Positions 8,308 to 16,481 are shown, counted from the stretch's first letter. The stretch: 64,000 nucleotides of DNA from Oscillospiraceae bacterium (GCA_902779945.1 CACZDN010000011.1:1-64000), one strand, 5' to 3'. A program made the numbers and translations. Notes: generated by a model not told the origin, from the letters alone.

Positions 8308-9489
8308 TTACGCGTCGATGTTGGTGATGCCGTCGATGTCGATGTCGAAGTAGGGGGCGCTGCGGAACTCGGACTCATGGAAGTAGCCGTCGGCGATGAC
8401 GTTGGTCTCGGGGACAAAGTCGCCCATGTCGTCCACGTCGGCCAGGTACTCGGTCAGGGTCGCGCCGTCAACGGTCCAGGTGGCGGTGTCGAAGACCTGG
8501 AGCTCGCCGCTTTCGAGGAGCGCCGCGATCTCTTTGAGCTTCTCGGCGGTGCCGGGAGCGGCGGCCTTCTCGTTGACCTCGGTCATCTTCACGCCGCCGC
8601 CGGCCATGGTGCCGGTCCAGTCGGCGTCAATGTCGCGGCCCTCGGCCACGCAGGTCATGGCGTACTCCATGTAGGGGACCCAGTCGATGCGGGAGGCGAC
8701 AATGAAGGTGTTGGGGCAGGCGTCAGCGGCGGAGCCGTTGTAGAACACGAAGGGGACGCCGTTTGCCTCGCACTCGGTGGGCGCGCCCATGGAGTCGGCG
8801 TGCTCGGAGATCAGAACGCAGCCGTTGGCGATAAGCTTGGTGGCGCCCTCCTTCTCGAGGGTCGGGTCATACCAGGAGTTGGTGAAGGTGACCTCCATGG
8901 TGGCGGAGGGGCAGACGTAGCGCGCGCCGAGGAAGAAGGAGGTGTAGCCGGACTTCACTTCGGCATAGGGGAAGGCACCGATGTAACCGATCTTTGCCTG
9001 GTCGGCGGTGATCGCGCCGGACTCGATCATCTCGTTGAGCTTGAGACCCGCGGCGACGCCGCCGAGGAAGCGGCCCTCATAGATGGAGGCGAAGCCGTTG
9101 TGGTAGTTGGGAAGGCCGACGGTGTGGGCCTGGGTGCCGGTGGCGTGGCAGAACTGAACCTCGGGGTAGTCCTTGGCGACCTGGATCAGGAAGGGCTCAT
9201 GACCGAAGGAGTCGGCGAAGATGAAGTTGCAGCCCTCGTCGATGAGCTCCTCGGCGGCGTCGGCGCATTCCTGATCCTCGGGGATGCCGGTCTTGAACAT
9301 GTACTCGACGCCCAGCCTCTCGCAGGCTTCCTTGGCGGCGTTGATGAAGTTGAGGTCATAGGTAGAGTTCTCGTCGTGCAGGAAGATGAAGCCGGCCTTC
9401 ACGGGCGTCTCCGCGGAGGCGGCGGGGCTGAATGCGGCGAGAGCAAAAATCATGGTCAAAGCGAGCGTGAGAGCAAGGATCTTTTTCAT
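8308..9489 (-). CDS. BMP-family (PnrA-like) substrate-binding protein, nucleoside
   Basis: 393 residues. N-terminal signal (MKKILAL...SPAASAETP) ends in an A-x-A site, followed by a periplasmic-binding fold with the BMP-type opening VKAGFIFLHDENSTYDLNFI and the GFASIYEGRFLGGVAAG block. Members bind purine nucleosides and hand them to a NupOPQ-type transporter. Unlike most Gram-positive family members it has no lipobox cysteine, so its anchoring is unclear. The start at 9489 lies 8 bases past AAGGAG; a longer open frame upstream runs through the riboswitch leader and is not used. First gene of the operon. Confidence 0.9.
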   Translation of the reverse strand: MKKILALTLALTMIFALAAFSPAASAETPVKAGFIFLHDENSTYDLNFINAAKEACERLGVEYMFKTGIPEDQECADAAEELIDEGCNFIFADSFGHEPFLIQVAKDYPEVQFCHATGTQAHTVGLPNYHNGFASIYEGRFLGGVAAGLKLNEMIESGAITADQAKIGYIGAFPYAEVKSGYTSFFLGARYVCPSATMEVTFTNSWYDPTLEKEGATKLIANGCVLISEHADSMGAPTECEANGVPFVFYNGSAADACPNTFIVASRIDWVPYMEYAMTCVAEGRDIDADWTGTMAGGGVKMTEVNEKAAAPGTAEKLKEIAALLESGELQVFDTATWTVDGATLTEYLADVDDMGDFVPETNVIADGYFHESEFRSAPYFDIDIDGITNIDA

Positions 9490-9646
9490 GGGAATGTCTC
9501 CTTTTTCAAAATTTTTGGTACGCTCTTTGGGGTCCGACGCGCCATGAAGACGCCCCGACGCGGGGAAAATCTTCACGGCTGCGTCAAAAAATAAAACGGC
9601 ACTGGCGCGGACGATCGGCGCCCGGTACCAATGCAAACAATGCCAA

Positions 9647-9670
9647 AGGGCCGGAGAGAGCCTCCGCCCT
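9647..9670 (-). terminator. probable riboswitch expression-platform hairpin
   Basis: A stem with 9-bp arms and one bulged G lies just after the aptamer on the minus strand, followed by a T-rich but broken tract (TTTGGCATTGTTT). Position suggests a conditional terminator that forms when guanine is bound. The weak T tract lowers confidence. Confidence 0.5.
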
Positions 9671-9678
9671 GTTGGTTG

Positions 9679-9749
9679 CTTCGATAGTCCGGTCATTTAC
9701 GGCGACCGGGTAGAAACTTCAAATCCATATCATTTGCGATATATCGAGC
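9679..9749 (-). ncRNA. guanine (purine) riboswitch
   Basis: The minus strand carries the full purine aptamer: P1 arms TCGATA (9742-9747) and TATCGA (9681-9686), P2 arms CAAAT and ATTTG enclosing loop TGATATGG, the junction TTTCTACC, and P3 arms CCGGTC and GACCGG enclosing CCGTAAAT. The base that pairs with the ligand is the C in GGACTATC, which specifies guanine rather than adenine. It lies between a strong promoter (9781-9809) and the BMP binding-protein gene. High guanine should shut off the transporter operon, so the predicted substrate is a purine nucleoside or base. Confidence 0.95.
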
Positions 9750-9780
9750 CGATATGAAGTTGTCTTGCTGGGATGGCTTA

Positions 9781-9809
9781 ACAATACCAGCCTTTTTGCC
9801 AAAAGTCAA
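9781..9809 (-). promoter_or_regulatory. sigma-A promoter of the riboswitch-controlled transporter operon
   Basis: Minus strand -35 TTGACT (9804-9809), 17-base spacer, -10 TATTGT (9781-9786). The riboswitch aptamer begins about 30 bases downstream. Confidence 0.85.
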
Positions 9810-9866
9810 CTGTATTACTTGTAAGAGCTGGACATATTTGGAACGCAAATTTTGTATAGCCTGCAC

Positions 9867-9918
9867 AAAAAACCGGTTTTACTTAAAAAACCGGAAACGC
9901 TTGCAGCGCAAGCGTTTC
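9867..9918 (-). terminator. tandem intrinsic terminators after xpt
   Basis: Two stems in series on the minus strand: arms GAAACGCTTG/CAAGCGTTTC (9894-9918), then CCGGTTTT/AAAACCGG (9873-9894, sharing its first bases with the end of the previous stem) ending in six T (9867-9872). They stop xpt transcription before the next promoter and so insulate the riboswitch operon. Confidence 0.88.
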
Positions 9919-9925
9919 AAGCATT

Positions 9926-10495
9926 TTAACCAAATTGAATTCCAGAATCGTCCATTTTGACGATGCGGGCCAGAGATTCCACCCGCACGCCCTGCTTGCG
10001 GAGCTCGTCTCCGCCGCCCTGAAAGCGCTTTTCGATCGCCGCGCCCGCGCCGACGAGGGTCGCCCCCGCCTTCTCGACCAGAGCCTTGAGCCCGATGAGG
10101 GCCGCCCCGGTGGCGAGAAAATCGTCGATCAGCAGCACGCGGTCCTCAGGGCCGAGATAGCTCTTCGACACGATGACGGTGTTGGTGTTGCCGTGGGTAA
10201 AGGAGGGCACCTCCGTGCTGTAGACCTCGCCGGAGAGGTTTTTGGTTTTGCTCTTCTTGGCAAAGACCACGGGGCAGGAAAGCTCCAGCCCGACGAGGAT
10301 CGCCATCGCGATGCCGGAGGCCTCGATGGTCAGGACCTTGTTGACGCCCGCGTCCGCAAAGAGCCGCGCCCATTCCCGGGCCATCTCCCGCAGCAGCAGG
10401 GGGTCCATCTGGTGGTTGAGAAAGCCGTCTACCTTGAGTATGCCGCCGGGCAGCAATTTGCCGTCTCTGAGGATGCGCTGTTCCAAAAGCTCCAT
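9926..10495 (-). CDS. xpt: xanthine phosphoribosyltransferase
   Basis: 189 residues, the normal Xpt length. MELLEQRILRDGKLLPGGIL is the family-typical N-terminus, and VLLIDDFLATGAA (about residues 120-132) is the PRPP-binding loop. It converts xanthine (and guanine less well) plus PRPP to XMP in purine salvage. The ATG at 10495 is chosen because AGGAGA lies 9 bases upstream and the encoded N-terminus matches the family; the open frame extends far upstream only as GC-rich readthrough. No riboswitch is visible before it. It lies upstream of the guanine-controlled nucleoside transporter, consistent with joint purine salvage. Confidence 0.95.
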   Translation of the reverse strand: MELLEQRILRDGKLLPGGILKVDGFLNHQMDPLLLREMAREWARLFADAGVNKVLTIEASGIAMAILVGLELSCPVVFAKKSKTKNLSGEVYSTEVPSFTHGNTNTVIVSKSYLGPEDRVLLIDDFLATGAALIGLKALVEKAGATLVGAGAAIEKRFQGGGDELRKQGVRVESLARIVKMDDSGIQFG

Positions 10496-10628
10496 CGTGT
10501 TGTCTCCTGTCGAATAAGATAATCCGGTTATATCACACCGCGCAGTGGATTGCAAGGCGGGATTTGCCCCGGGTGCTTTTGCGGATGATTGCCGGCGCCC
10601 CGCGGTGCGTCGCTTTTTACTCTCATAC

Positions 10629-10657
10629 TTGATACTTTTCGCCCTCCGTGGTAAAAT
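10629..10657 (+). promoter_or_regulatory. sigma-A promoter of rpiB
   Basis: -35 TTGATA (10629-10634), 17-base spacer, -10 TAAAAT (10652-10657), 36 bases before the rpiB start. Confidence 0.82.
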
Positions 10658-10693
10658 ACACAATACTGTATCAAACAAAAAGGAGGTTGCGTG

Positions 10694-11122
10694 ATGATCG
10701 CAATCGGCAGCGACCATGGCGGCTTTGCTCTCAAGAAGGCGCTGATGGCCCATTTTGACAGGCGCGGGGTTTCCTACAAGGACTTCGGCACCTATTCCGA
10801 GGAGTCCTGCGACTATCCCGTTTACGCGAAGAAGGTGGCGGAGGCCGTCGCCTCCGGGGAATGCGAGCGCGGTATCCTGATCTGCGGCACCGGCATCGGC
10901 ATGTCCATCACGGCCAACAAGGTCCACGGCATCCGCGCGGCCCTCTGCGGCGACTGCTTCAGCGCCAAGGCTACCCGTCAGCACAACGACGCGAACATCC
11001 TCTGCATGGGCGCGCGTGTGGTGGGAGAGGGTCTGGCGATCATGATCGCCGACGTCTTCCTCAGCACACCCTTCTCCAACTCCGAACGCCACCTGCGCCG
11101 CATCTCCCAGATCGAGGACTGA
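10694..11122 (+). CDS. rpiB: ribose-5-phosphate isomerase B
   Basis: 142 residues of the RpiB/LacAB fold. SDHGGFALK at the N-terminus, the active-site stretch ILICGTGIGMSITANKVHGIRAALC, and the RQHNDANILCMGARVVG block are all intact. It interconverts ribose-5-phosphate and ribulose-5-phosphate in the pentose phosphate pathway. AGGAGG lies 7 bases before the ATG at 10694; an in-frame GTG directly before it would be too close. It is followed after 3 bases by the next gene, so the two are probably cotranscribed. Confidence 0.95.
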   Translation: MIAIGSDHGGFALKKALMAHFDRRGVSYKDFGTYSEESCDYPVYAKKVAEAVASGECERGILICGTGIGMSITANKVHGIRAALCGDCFSAKATRQHNDANILCMGARVVGEGLAIMIADVFLSTPFSNSERHLRRISQIED

Positions 11123-11125
11123 CGC

Positions 11126-12247
11126 TTGGCACGGGTACAGGAGTTTTACAAGGGCAAACGCAAGCGGCGCAATTACGCATTCATCCCCTTCATCGCGCTG
11201 CTGGTCCTGTTCTCGGTGATGCTGGTGCTGTTCTACGGGATGCAGAAGTACGCCGTGATCTCCAAGGACGGCGTCAAGATCGAGCTGCCCCTGCTCTCCG
11301 ACGGCAGCACCGCCGTCGACAGCGAGGGCCGCACCGTCCGCAGGTTTGAGAACGTGAGCGTCCCGCTGACCTTCGACGAGGCGGACTTCGGCTACGTCAA
11401 GGCCGCCGCGGGGAAAAACGCCCCGCCGGTGCGCGCGATCTTCATCCCCGCGGCGAACGTCCTGCCCAACAAGATCATCGAGTACGCCGCCCGCCTCGTC
11501 GCCGGCAACGCGCTGGTGCTGGAGATGAAGCCCAGAAGCGGCGTCTGCCTGTGGGAGTCCCACGCCCAGATGGCGACGGCCTACTCCCTCACGCAGCAAA
11601 ACGAGCTGACCGCCGCCATGCCGGAAATCATCGAAAAGCTCAAGGGCCAGGACATCTATCTCGTGGCCCAGATCAGCTGCTGCATCGACGAGCTGCTGCC
11701 CACCCGCACCACCGCCTACTGCATCCACACGGAGACGGGGCTGAACTTCACGGACGGTCTCGGCACCTGGCTGGACCCCTACAATCTCGACCTGCGCACC
11801 TGGATCGCGGAGATGGTGCAGGAGCTCTACGACCTGGGCTTCGACGAGGTGGTGCTGGCCGATGTGGCGCATCCGTCCCTGGCCGAGGCGATCCCGCTGG
11901 TCTACACGCGCGAGATCTCCACCCCCCGCAGCAGCGTTGCCGCGGTCTGCGGCCTGGCGGCCGGAGTGGCGGACAAGCTGCGCGACCGGGAAAAGGTGCT
12001 GTCCATCTACTGCAAAACGCGCGAGGCCCTGGTCCGCGACGACTACACCACCGGGCAGAACGCGGTGCTTTTCATGCAGCTCTACGACAGAGTCTATCTC
12101 GAGACCGACAAGTTCACCTATTCCTTTAATGTGGAGGACATGGCCGGCAGCGTGCACACCGGCAGCGTCTATGACCGCCTTGTCCCCGTCGTCATCAACT
12201 ATATTCCGGACAACACAAGCTGGGTCCTGGTCGACGGTCCGGAGTGA
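11126..12247 (+). CDS. membrane-anchored putative glycoside-hydrolase-like TIM-barrel protein
   Basis: 373 residues starting with TTG at 11126, just after the rpiB stop. A basic N-terminus (KGKRKRRNY) precedes one membrane segment (about residues 18-40), leaving the rest outside the cell. The body resembles the DUF4015/putative glycoside hydrolase group: PVRAIFIPA strand, NALVLEMKPRSG (EMK near the first barrel acid), DPYNLDLRTWIAEMVQELYDLGFDEVVLAD. Those motifs suggest a (beta/alpha)8 fold acting on wall or extracellular polysaccharide, but no substrate can be assigned. The start could also be slightly downstream. The assignment rests on motif appearance only. Confidence 0.7.
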   Translation: MARVQEFYKGKRKRRNYAFIPFIALLVLFSVMLVLFYGMQKYAVISKDGVKIELPLLSDGSTAVDSEGRTVRRFENVSVPLTFDEADFGYVKAAAGKNAPPVRAIFIPAANVLPNKIIEYAARLVAGNALVLEMKPRSGVCLWESHAQMATAYSLTQQNELTAAMPEIIEKLKGQDIYLVAQISCCIDELLPTRTTAYCIHTETGLNFTDGLGTWLDPYNLDLRTWIAEMVQELYDLGFDEVVLADVAHPSLAEAIPLVYTREISTPRSSVAAVCGLAAGVADKLRDREKVLSIYCKTREALVRDDYTTGQNAVLFMQLYDRVYLETDKFTYSFNVEDMAGSVHTGSVYDRLVPVVINYIPDNTSWVLVDGPE

Positions 12248-12291
12248 TCGGAAGGCGGACCGGTCTCTCCGCAAAGCCGGCAGGAGCCGGT

Positions 12292-12374
12292 GTCATCCTG
12301 CGCGCAGGCGAAGGATCTTTCCCTGTGAGGTTTTCTGGTGCCTTCGGGAGAGATCCTTCGCTGCGCTTAAAATG
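12292..12374. repeat. GAAGGATC-type palindromic repeat (family R1), degenerate copy
   Basis: Two arms (12292-12322 and 12346-12374) with the family core CGAAGGATCTTTCCC and its complement, separated by a short loop. It sits between a stop codon and the hom promoter. See the perfect copy at 22192-22274. Confidence 0.85.
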
Positions 12375-12459
12375 ACATTCCCGGGTGTTTCTGTTTAAAA
12401 GCACCAAACAAAAGGCTTCCGGCTGCTGCAATTCTGACAATTATTTTGAAAAAAAAGAC

Positions 12460-12488
12460 TTGTAATCCACGGCGGCTTATGTTAAACT
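12460..12488 (+). promoter_or_regulatory. sigma-A promoter of hom-aspartokinase-asd
   Basis: -35 TTGTAA (12460-12465), 17-base spacer, -10 TAAACT (12483-12488). No T-box, lysine riboswitch or leader peptide is apparent in the short leader. Confidence 0.75.
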
Positions 12489-12542
12489 GTCGCCGTTACA
12501 AAGACAAATGTCCCCAAAGCGCGGACAGAGAGGAAGATACAC

Positions 12543-13682
12543 ATGAAAGTTGCAATTTTGGGCTTCGGTACCGTGGGCGTCGGCGTCTACGAGATGCTGG
12601 AAAACTGCGCCGGTCTTGAGCCGGGTCCCGTCCTGGTGAGGCCGGGCAAGGAAGACAGGCCCTTCAAGGTCTCGTCCATGGAGCAGATCGTGAACGATCC
12701 CGAGGTCTCCGCGGTAGCGGAGGTCATGGGCGGCATCGAGCCGGCGAACACCTATGTCACGATGGCGCTGAACGCGGGCAAGCACGTTGTCACCTCCAAC
12801 AAGGCGCTGGTCGCGGCGCACGGGATTGAGCTCGCGCAGCTGGCGCGGCTCAAGGGTGTGTCCTTCCTCTTCTCGGCGGCCTGCGGCGGCGGCGTGCCCT
12901 TCCTGCACAATCTGGCCATCGCCTCGCAGAGCGACGAGATCCTTGCCCTCGGCGGCATCCTCAACGGCACCACGAACTTCATGCTCGACGCCATGCAGAG
13001 CGAGGGCAAGGACTACGGCGACGTGCTCAAACAGGCCCAGGCCCTGGGCTATGCGGAGGCCGACCCGACGGCGGACGTCTCCGGTCTGGACGCGCTGCGC
13101 AAGATCATGCTGGCCTGTGCGGTGGCCTACGACAAGCTGCCGGTGGACGGCTTTGACCGTGAGGGCATCGAGAGCATTACCGCCGCCGACGTGGCCGACT
13201 TCCAGGCGAGCGGGCTGACCTGCCGCCTCATCACCTCCGGCGGCCCCGCGGGCGAAAGCGTCTACGCCTATGTGGAGCCCGTGCTCTTCCCGGCCAACGC
13301 TCCGGAGTGCTCGGTGGTCAAGAACTTCAACATGGCCAGATACAACGGCAAAAACGCCGGCGCCATCGTTCTCATGGGCCAGGGCGCGGGCCGCTATCCG
13401 ACCGCCTCCGCGGTGGTGCGCGATCTCTGCGGTCTCGGCGCGCTGGAAATGCTGCGCCCCGCCTGCGCGAAGGTCCAGGCTGACAATTCCGCGTGTGCCC
13501 ATCCCTACTATGTGCGCACGGACGCCTCCCGGGCCGGACTCTTCCGGTTCAGGGAGAGCAGGCTCATCGGCAGCGTGCTCCGCGGCGTGACCGAGCCTGT
13601 GGCCGTGCCCGCGATGCACGCCCTGGCGAACAAAATCCGTGAGGAGGGCGGCAGCATCTTCTTTGCCGCCATGGAGGCATAA
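12543..13682 (+). CDS. hom: homoserine dehydrogenase, short form without ACT domain
   Basis: 379 residues. GFGTVGVGV (residues 8-16) is the NAD(P)-binding loop, VTSNKALVA and GGILNGTTNFML carry conserved catalytic-region residues, and YAEADPTADVSGLDALRKIML is the family signature with substrate-binding acids. It reduces aspartate semialdehyde to homoserine, the branch to threonine and methionine. Many Bacillota enzymes are about 430 residues with a C-terminal ACT domain; this one ends without it, so threonine feedback through ACT is probably absent. The aspartokinase gene starts directly after its stop. Confidence 0.93.
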   Translation: MKVAILGFGTVGVGVYEMLENCAGLEPGPVLVRPGKEDRPFKVSSMEQIVNDPEVSAVAEVMGGIEPANTYVTMALNAGKHVVTSNKALVAAHGIELAQLARLKGVSFLFSAACGGGVPFLHNLAIASQSDEILALGGILNGTTNFMLDAMQSEGKDYGDVLKQAQALGYAEADPTADVSGLDALRKIMLACAVAYDKLPVDGFDREGIESITAADVADFQASGLTCRLITSGGPAGESVYAYVEPVLFPANAPECSVVKNFNMARYNGKNAGAIVLMGQGAGRYPTASAVVRDLCGLGALEMLRPACAKVQADNSACAHPYYVRTDASRAGLFRFRESRLIGSVLRGVTEPVAVPAMHALANKIREEGGSIFFAAMEA

Positions 13683-14996
13683 ATGATCAAGGTTGCAAAA
13701 TTCGGCGGCTCCTCCGTCGCGGGGGCCGAGCAGTTCAAAAAGGTCAAGGCCATCATCGAGTCCGACCCCTCGCGCCGCATCGTGGTCAGCTCCGCCGCCG
13801 GCAAGCGCGACCCGGGCGACCACAAGCTGACCGATCTTCTTTACCTCTGCCACGCGCACATCACCTACGGCGTGTCGTGCGAGGACATCGTCAGCACCAT
13901 CCGCAGCCGCTTTGCCGAGATCCGCGACGCCCTGGGCCTCCGGTACGACGTGGAGGGCGACTTTGACAAGCTGCTCCCCCGCCTCAACCGCGACATGGGC
14001 GTGGACGAGCTGGTCTCCCGCGGGGAGTATTTCACCTCCCGCCTGCTGGCGGAATATCTTGGATACAGGTTTGTGGACGCGGCCGACTGCGTGTTCTTCG
14101 GTCTCGACGGACAGATCGACCGGGAGAAGACCTACGCCGCCATCGGCAACGCCCTCGCCAGGTACGAGCGCATCCTGATCCCCGGTTTCTACGGCAGGCT
14201 CCCGACCGGCAAGATCAAGGTCATGTCCCGCGGCGGCAGCGACATCTCCGGCGCGCTGGCCGCAGCGGCGGTGCGGGCCGACGTGTATGAGAACTGGACG
14301 GACGTGTCCGGCATTCTGATGGCAGATCCCAAGATCGTGAAGGACCCGGCCCCCATCTCCAAGATCACCTACGCGGAGCTGCAGGAGCTGGCCTTCATGG
14401 GCGCCTCGGTTCTGCATGAGGATTCGATCCTCCCGGTCAAGGAGCGCGGCATCGCCCTCAACATCCGCAATACCAACCGTCCCCAGGACCCCGGCACCAT
14501 GATCGTCGAGGAGGTCGAGGAGGACAGCGGGCAGGACCGCTTCATCACCGGCATCGCCGGGCGGCGCAACTTCACCATCCTCACTGTCCGCAAGCGCGGC
14601 ATGAACACCAGCGCGTCCCTCCGCCAGGCGCTGGAGATCCTGGACCGCTACCACGCGCCGGTGGAGCACATCACCCTCGGGCTTGACAGCTTCGCTCTTG
14701 TCGCGGCGACCGCCGCCCTGGGCGACAGCGTGTACGACGTGATCGCCGACATGCAGAAGGCCATACGCCCCGACGATGTGGATGTGCAGGAGGGCATCTC
14801 CCTTGTCGCCACCGTCGGTCGCAAGATGACCTCGCGCCCCGGCACCTCGGGCAGACTGTTCCACGCTCTCGGCACCAGCGGCATCAACATCCGCACCATC
14901 GCCCAGGGGGCCGACGAGCTGTCGATCATCGTGGGCGTGTCGAACGAGGACTTTGAAAACGCGATCCGGGTTCTGTACGACCGCTTCGCGGGATAA
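13683..14996 (+). CDS. aspartokinase
   Basis: 437 residues. KFGGSSVA (residues 6-13) is the ATP/aspartate-binding start, VDELVSRGEY and SRGGSDISGALAAAA are the kinase signatures, and two ACT domains fill the C-terminus (about 295-437, including GTSGINIRTIAQGADELSI). It phosphorylates aspartate, the first step of the lysine/threonine/methionine pathway. The ATG follows the hom stop with no gap. Which end product regulates it cannot be read from sequence. A small hairpin (arms TTGATTGC/GCAATCAA) lies between it and asd. Confidence 0.94.
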   Translation: MIKVAKFGGSSVAGAEQFKKVKAIIESDPSRRIVVSSAAGKRDPGDHKLTDLLYLCHAHITYGVSCEDIVSTIRSRFAEIRDALGLRYDVEGDFDKLLPRLNRDMGVDELVSRGEYFTSRLLAEYLGYRFVDAADCVFFGLDGQIDREKTYAAIGNALARYERILIPGFYGRLPTGKIKVMSRGGSDISGALAAAAVRADVYENWTDVSGILMADPKIVKDPAPISKITYAELQELAFMGASVLHEDSILPVKERGIALNIRNTNRPQDPGTMIVEEVEEDSGQDRFITGIAGRRNFTILTVRKRGMNTSASLRQALEILDRYHAPVEHITLGLDSFALVAATAALGDSVYDVIADMQKAIRPDDVDVQEGISLVATVGRKMTSRPGTSGRLFHALGTSGINIRTIAQGADELSIIVGVSNEDFENAIRVLYDRFAG

Positions 14997-15059
14997 ACAA
15001 TTTGATTGCAAACGGAGGTTCGCAATCAACTGAAATGATTTGATTCAAGGAGGAAAACT

Positions 15060-16067
15060 ATGAAAGCTCTGAATATTGCAGTTCTCGGCGCCACGGGCGC
15101 TGTCGGTCAGGAGATGCTCAAGATCCTCGCCGAGTACGACATTCCCGTCAACGAGCTGCGTCCCCTCGCCAGCGCCAAGAGCGTCGGCAAGTGCGTCAGC
15201 TTCAAGGGCAGGGAGGTCCCCATCCAGGAGGCCAACGACAACGCCTTTGAGGGTCTCGACTTTGTCCTCGGCGCGGTCGAGGGTGACATGTCCCGCCGCT
15301 TTGCCCCCGCCATCAAGAAGAGCGGCGCCGTCTACATCGACAACAGCTCCGCCTTCCGTCTCGAGCCCGACGTGCCCCTGGTCGTCCCCGAGATCAACGG
15401 CGCGGACGCCTTCCAGAACCACGGCATCATCGCAAACCCGAACTGCTGCACCATCATCACCCTCATGGCGGTGGCGGGCATCGAGAAGCTCTCCCCCATT
15501 GAGAAGATGATCGTATGCACCTATCAGGCCGTCTCCGGCGCAGGCACCAACGGCATCAACGAGCTCAACGAGCAGATGGCCGCCCTCGCAAACGGCGAGA
15601 AGCCCGTGGTCAAGACCTTCGCCCACCAGATCGCAATGAACGTCATCCCCTTCATCGACGCCCCCTACGGCAACGACTACACCAAGGAGGAGATGAAGAT
15701 GCAGAACGAGGGCCGCCGCATCATGCACAGCCCCGAGCTCAAGGTCAACTGCACCTGTGTGCGCGTGCCGGTCATGCGCTCCCACTCCATGGCGGTCACC
15801 CTCCACACGAAGGAGAAGGTCTCCGTCGAGGCGGCAAAGGCCGCCGTCGCTGCCTATCCCGGCGTCAGACTCATCGAGGACTACGAAGGCCGCTGCTACC
15901 CGACCCCGCTGGACACCACCGATCAGGACCTCGTCTGGGTCGGCAGGATCCGCGAAGACCTCACCGACGAGAACGGTCTCACCCTCTGGTGCTGCGGCGA
16001 CCAGATCCGCAAGGGCGCAGCCTCCAACGCGGTCCAGATCCTCAGACTCCTGGCGGAGAAGCTGTAA
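15060..16067 (+). CDS. asd: aspartate-semialdehyde dehydrogenase
   Basis: 335 residues. GATGAVGQEML (10-20) binds NADP, and NPNCCTI places the catalytic cysteine at C129. The insertion pattern and CVRVPVMRSHSMAV (substrate-binding R and active-site H) fit the Gram-positive Asd type. It reduces aspartyl phosphate to the semialdehyde used by Hom and by lysine/diaminopimelate synthesis. AAGGAGG lies 7 bases before the ATG. It completes the hom-aspartokinase-asd set. Confidence 0.95.
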   Translation: MKALNIAVLGATGAVGQEMLKILAEYDIPVNELRPLASAKSVGKCVSFKGREVPIQEANDNAFEGLDFVLGAVEGDMSRRFAPAIKKSGAVYIDNSSAFRLEPDVPLVVPEINGADAFQNHGIIANPNCCTIITLMAVAGIEKLSPIEKMIVCTYQAVSGAGTNGINELNEQMAALANGEKPVVKTFAHQIAMNVIPFIDAPYGNDYTKEEMKMQNEGRRIMHSPELKVNCTCVRVPVMRSHSMAVTLHTKEKVSVEAAKAAVAAYPGVRLIEDYEGRCYPTPLDTTDQDLVWVGRIREDLTDENGLTLWCCGDQIRKGAASNAVQILRLLAEKL

Positions 16068-16114
16068 AAGCTGCCCCTCTGCCGCCGCAGGGGAAGGGGC
16101 CTGTCCCTTCCGGC

Positions 16115-16375
16115 GGTAATACGATTATCCGACAGAAGAGTTTGCATCTTTCCGGCATAATTTGTGCCAGGCTTCGTTAGGGCAACACCGCACAATCCGC
16201 CTGCGGCATCTCCTGGAAAATTTGCGCCCTGATTTCGAGCCTTTTTCTTGAGGTACACAAAGTACATCTGCGAAAAACTTAGCGGACTTGACCATACACA
16301 AAGCTTGCTCTGCGTCCGCTGCCTTGCCTGACGCAAAGCTGTCTCGGAAAACTTTCAAACCGCCTTGGCAGATAA
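16115..16375. repeat. interspersed repeat (family R2), copy interrupted by a MITE-like element
   Basis: Shares with 19125-19265 the blocks ACGATTATCCGACAGAA, GTGCCAGGCTTCGTTA and CGGACTTGACCATACAC. Here the block is split after GTTA by a 99-base element (16180-16278), after which the match resumes. The ends carry loosely inverted CGATTATC/GATAATCG. Confidence 0.8.
16180..16278. mobile_element. MITE-like element, internally deleted copy, inserted in repeat R2
   Basis: Begins GGGCAACACCGCACAAT, the same end as the complete copy at 48379-48532, and follows it through the internal hairpin CTTGAGGTACACAAAG. The right end is missing. It is bounded by TTA on both sides (16177-16179 and 16279-16281), and the uninterrupted R2 copy has a single TTA (19183-19185) at the equivalent place, so an insertion with target duplication followed by loss of the right end is the simplest reading. 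Confidence 0.75.
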
Positions 16376-16403
16376 TCGCATGAGATTTCATACGGAAAGA
16401 ACG

Positions 16404-16441
16404 ATACGGCGAACTCGCGTCATGCTGCGAGTTCGCCGTAT
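16404..16441. terminator. bidirectional terminator between asd and the M14 peptidase
   Basis: Perfect 15-bp stem (16404-16418 with 16427-16441) around an 8-base loop, with T-rich tails on either strand. Core ATACGGCGAACTCGC is shared with the other convergent-gene terminators in the window. Confidence 0.82.
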
Positions 16442-16481
16442 GTCTTTGCCACGCCTTCCTGTATCCGATCCCGCGCGGGAT

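Noticed and set aside
10496-10690. Purine riboswitch in front of xpt
   Set aside because: No TTTCTACC junction or paired P2/P3 loops are present; only the rpiB promoter and the xpt ribosome site are seen.
9926-12274. 782-residue protein fused to xpt
   Set aside because: Only the last 189 residues are Xpt, with their own ribosome site; the rest is antisense to rpiB and its neighbour.
12375-12542. T-box or amino-acid riboswitch before hom
   Set aside because: The leader after the promoter is about 50 bases with no T-box sequence or structured aptamer.
12477-15029. 850-codon open frame antisense to hom/aspartokinase
   Set aside because: GC-rich third positions keep antisense frames open. The sense strand has clear hom and aspartokinase motifs, and the antisense product has no recognisable domain. 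Similar long antisense frames at 344-2116, 45774-48290, 53946-55427 and 59386-62007 were rejected for the same reason.
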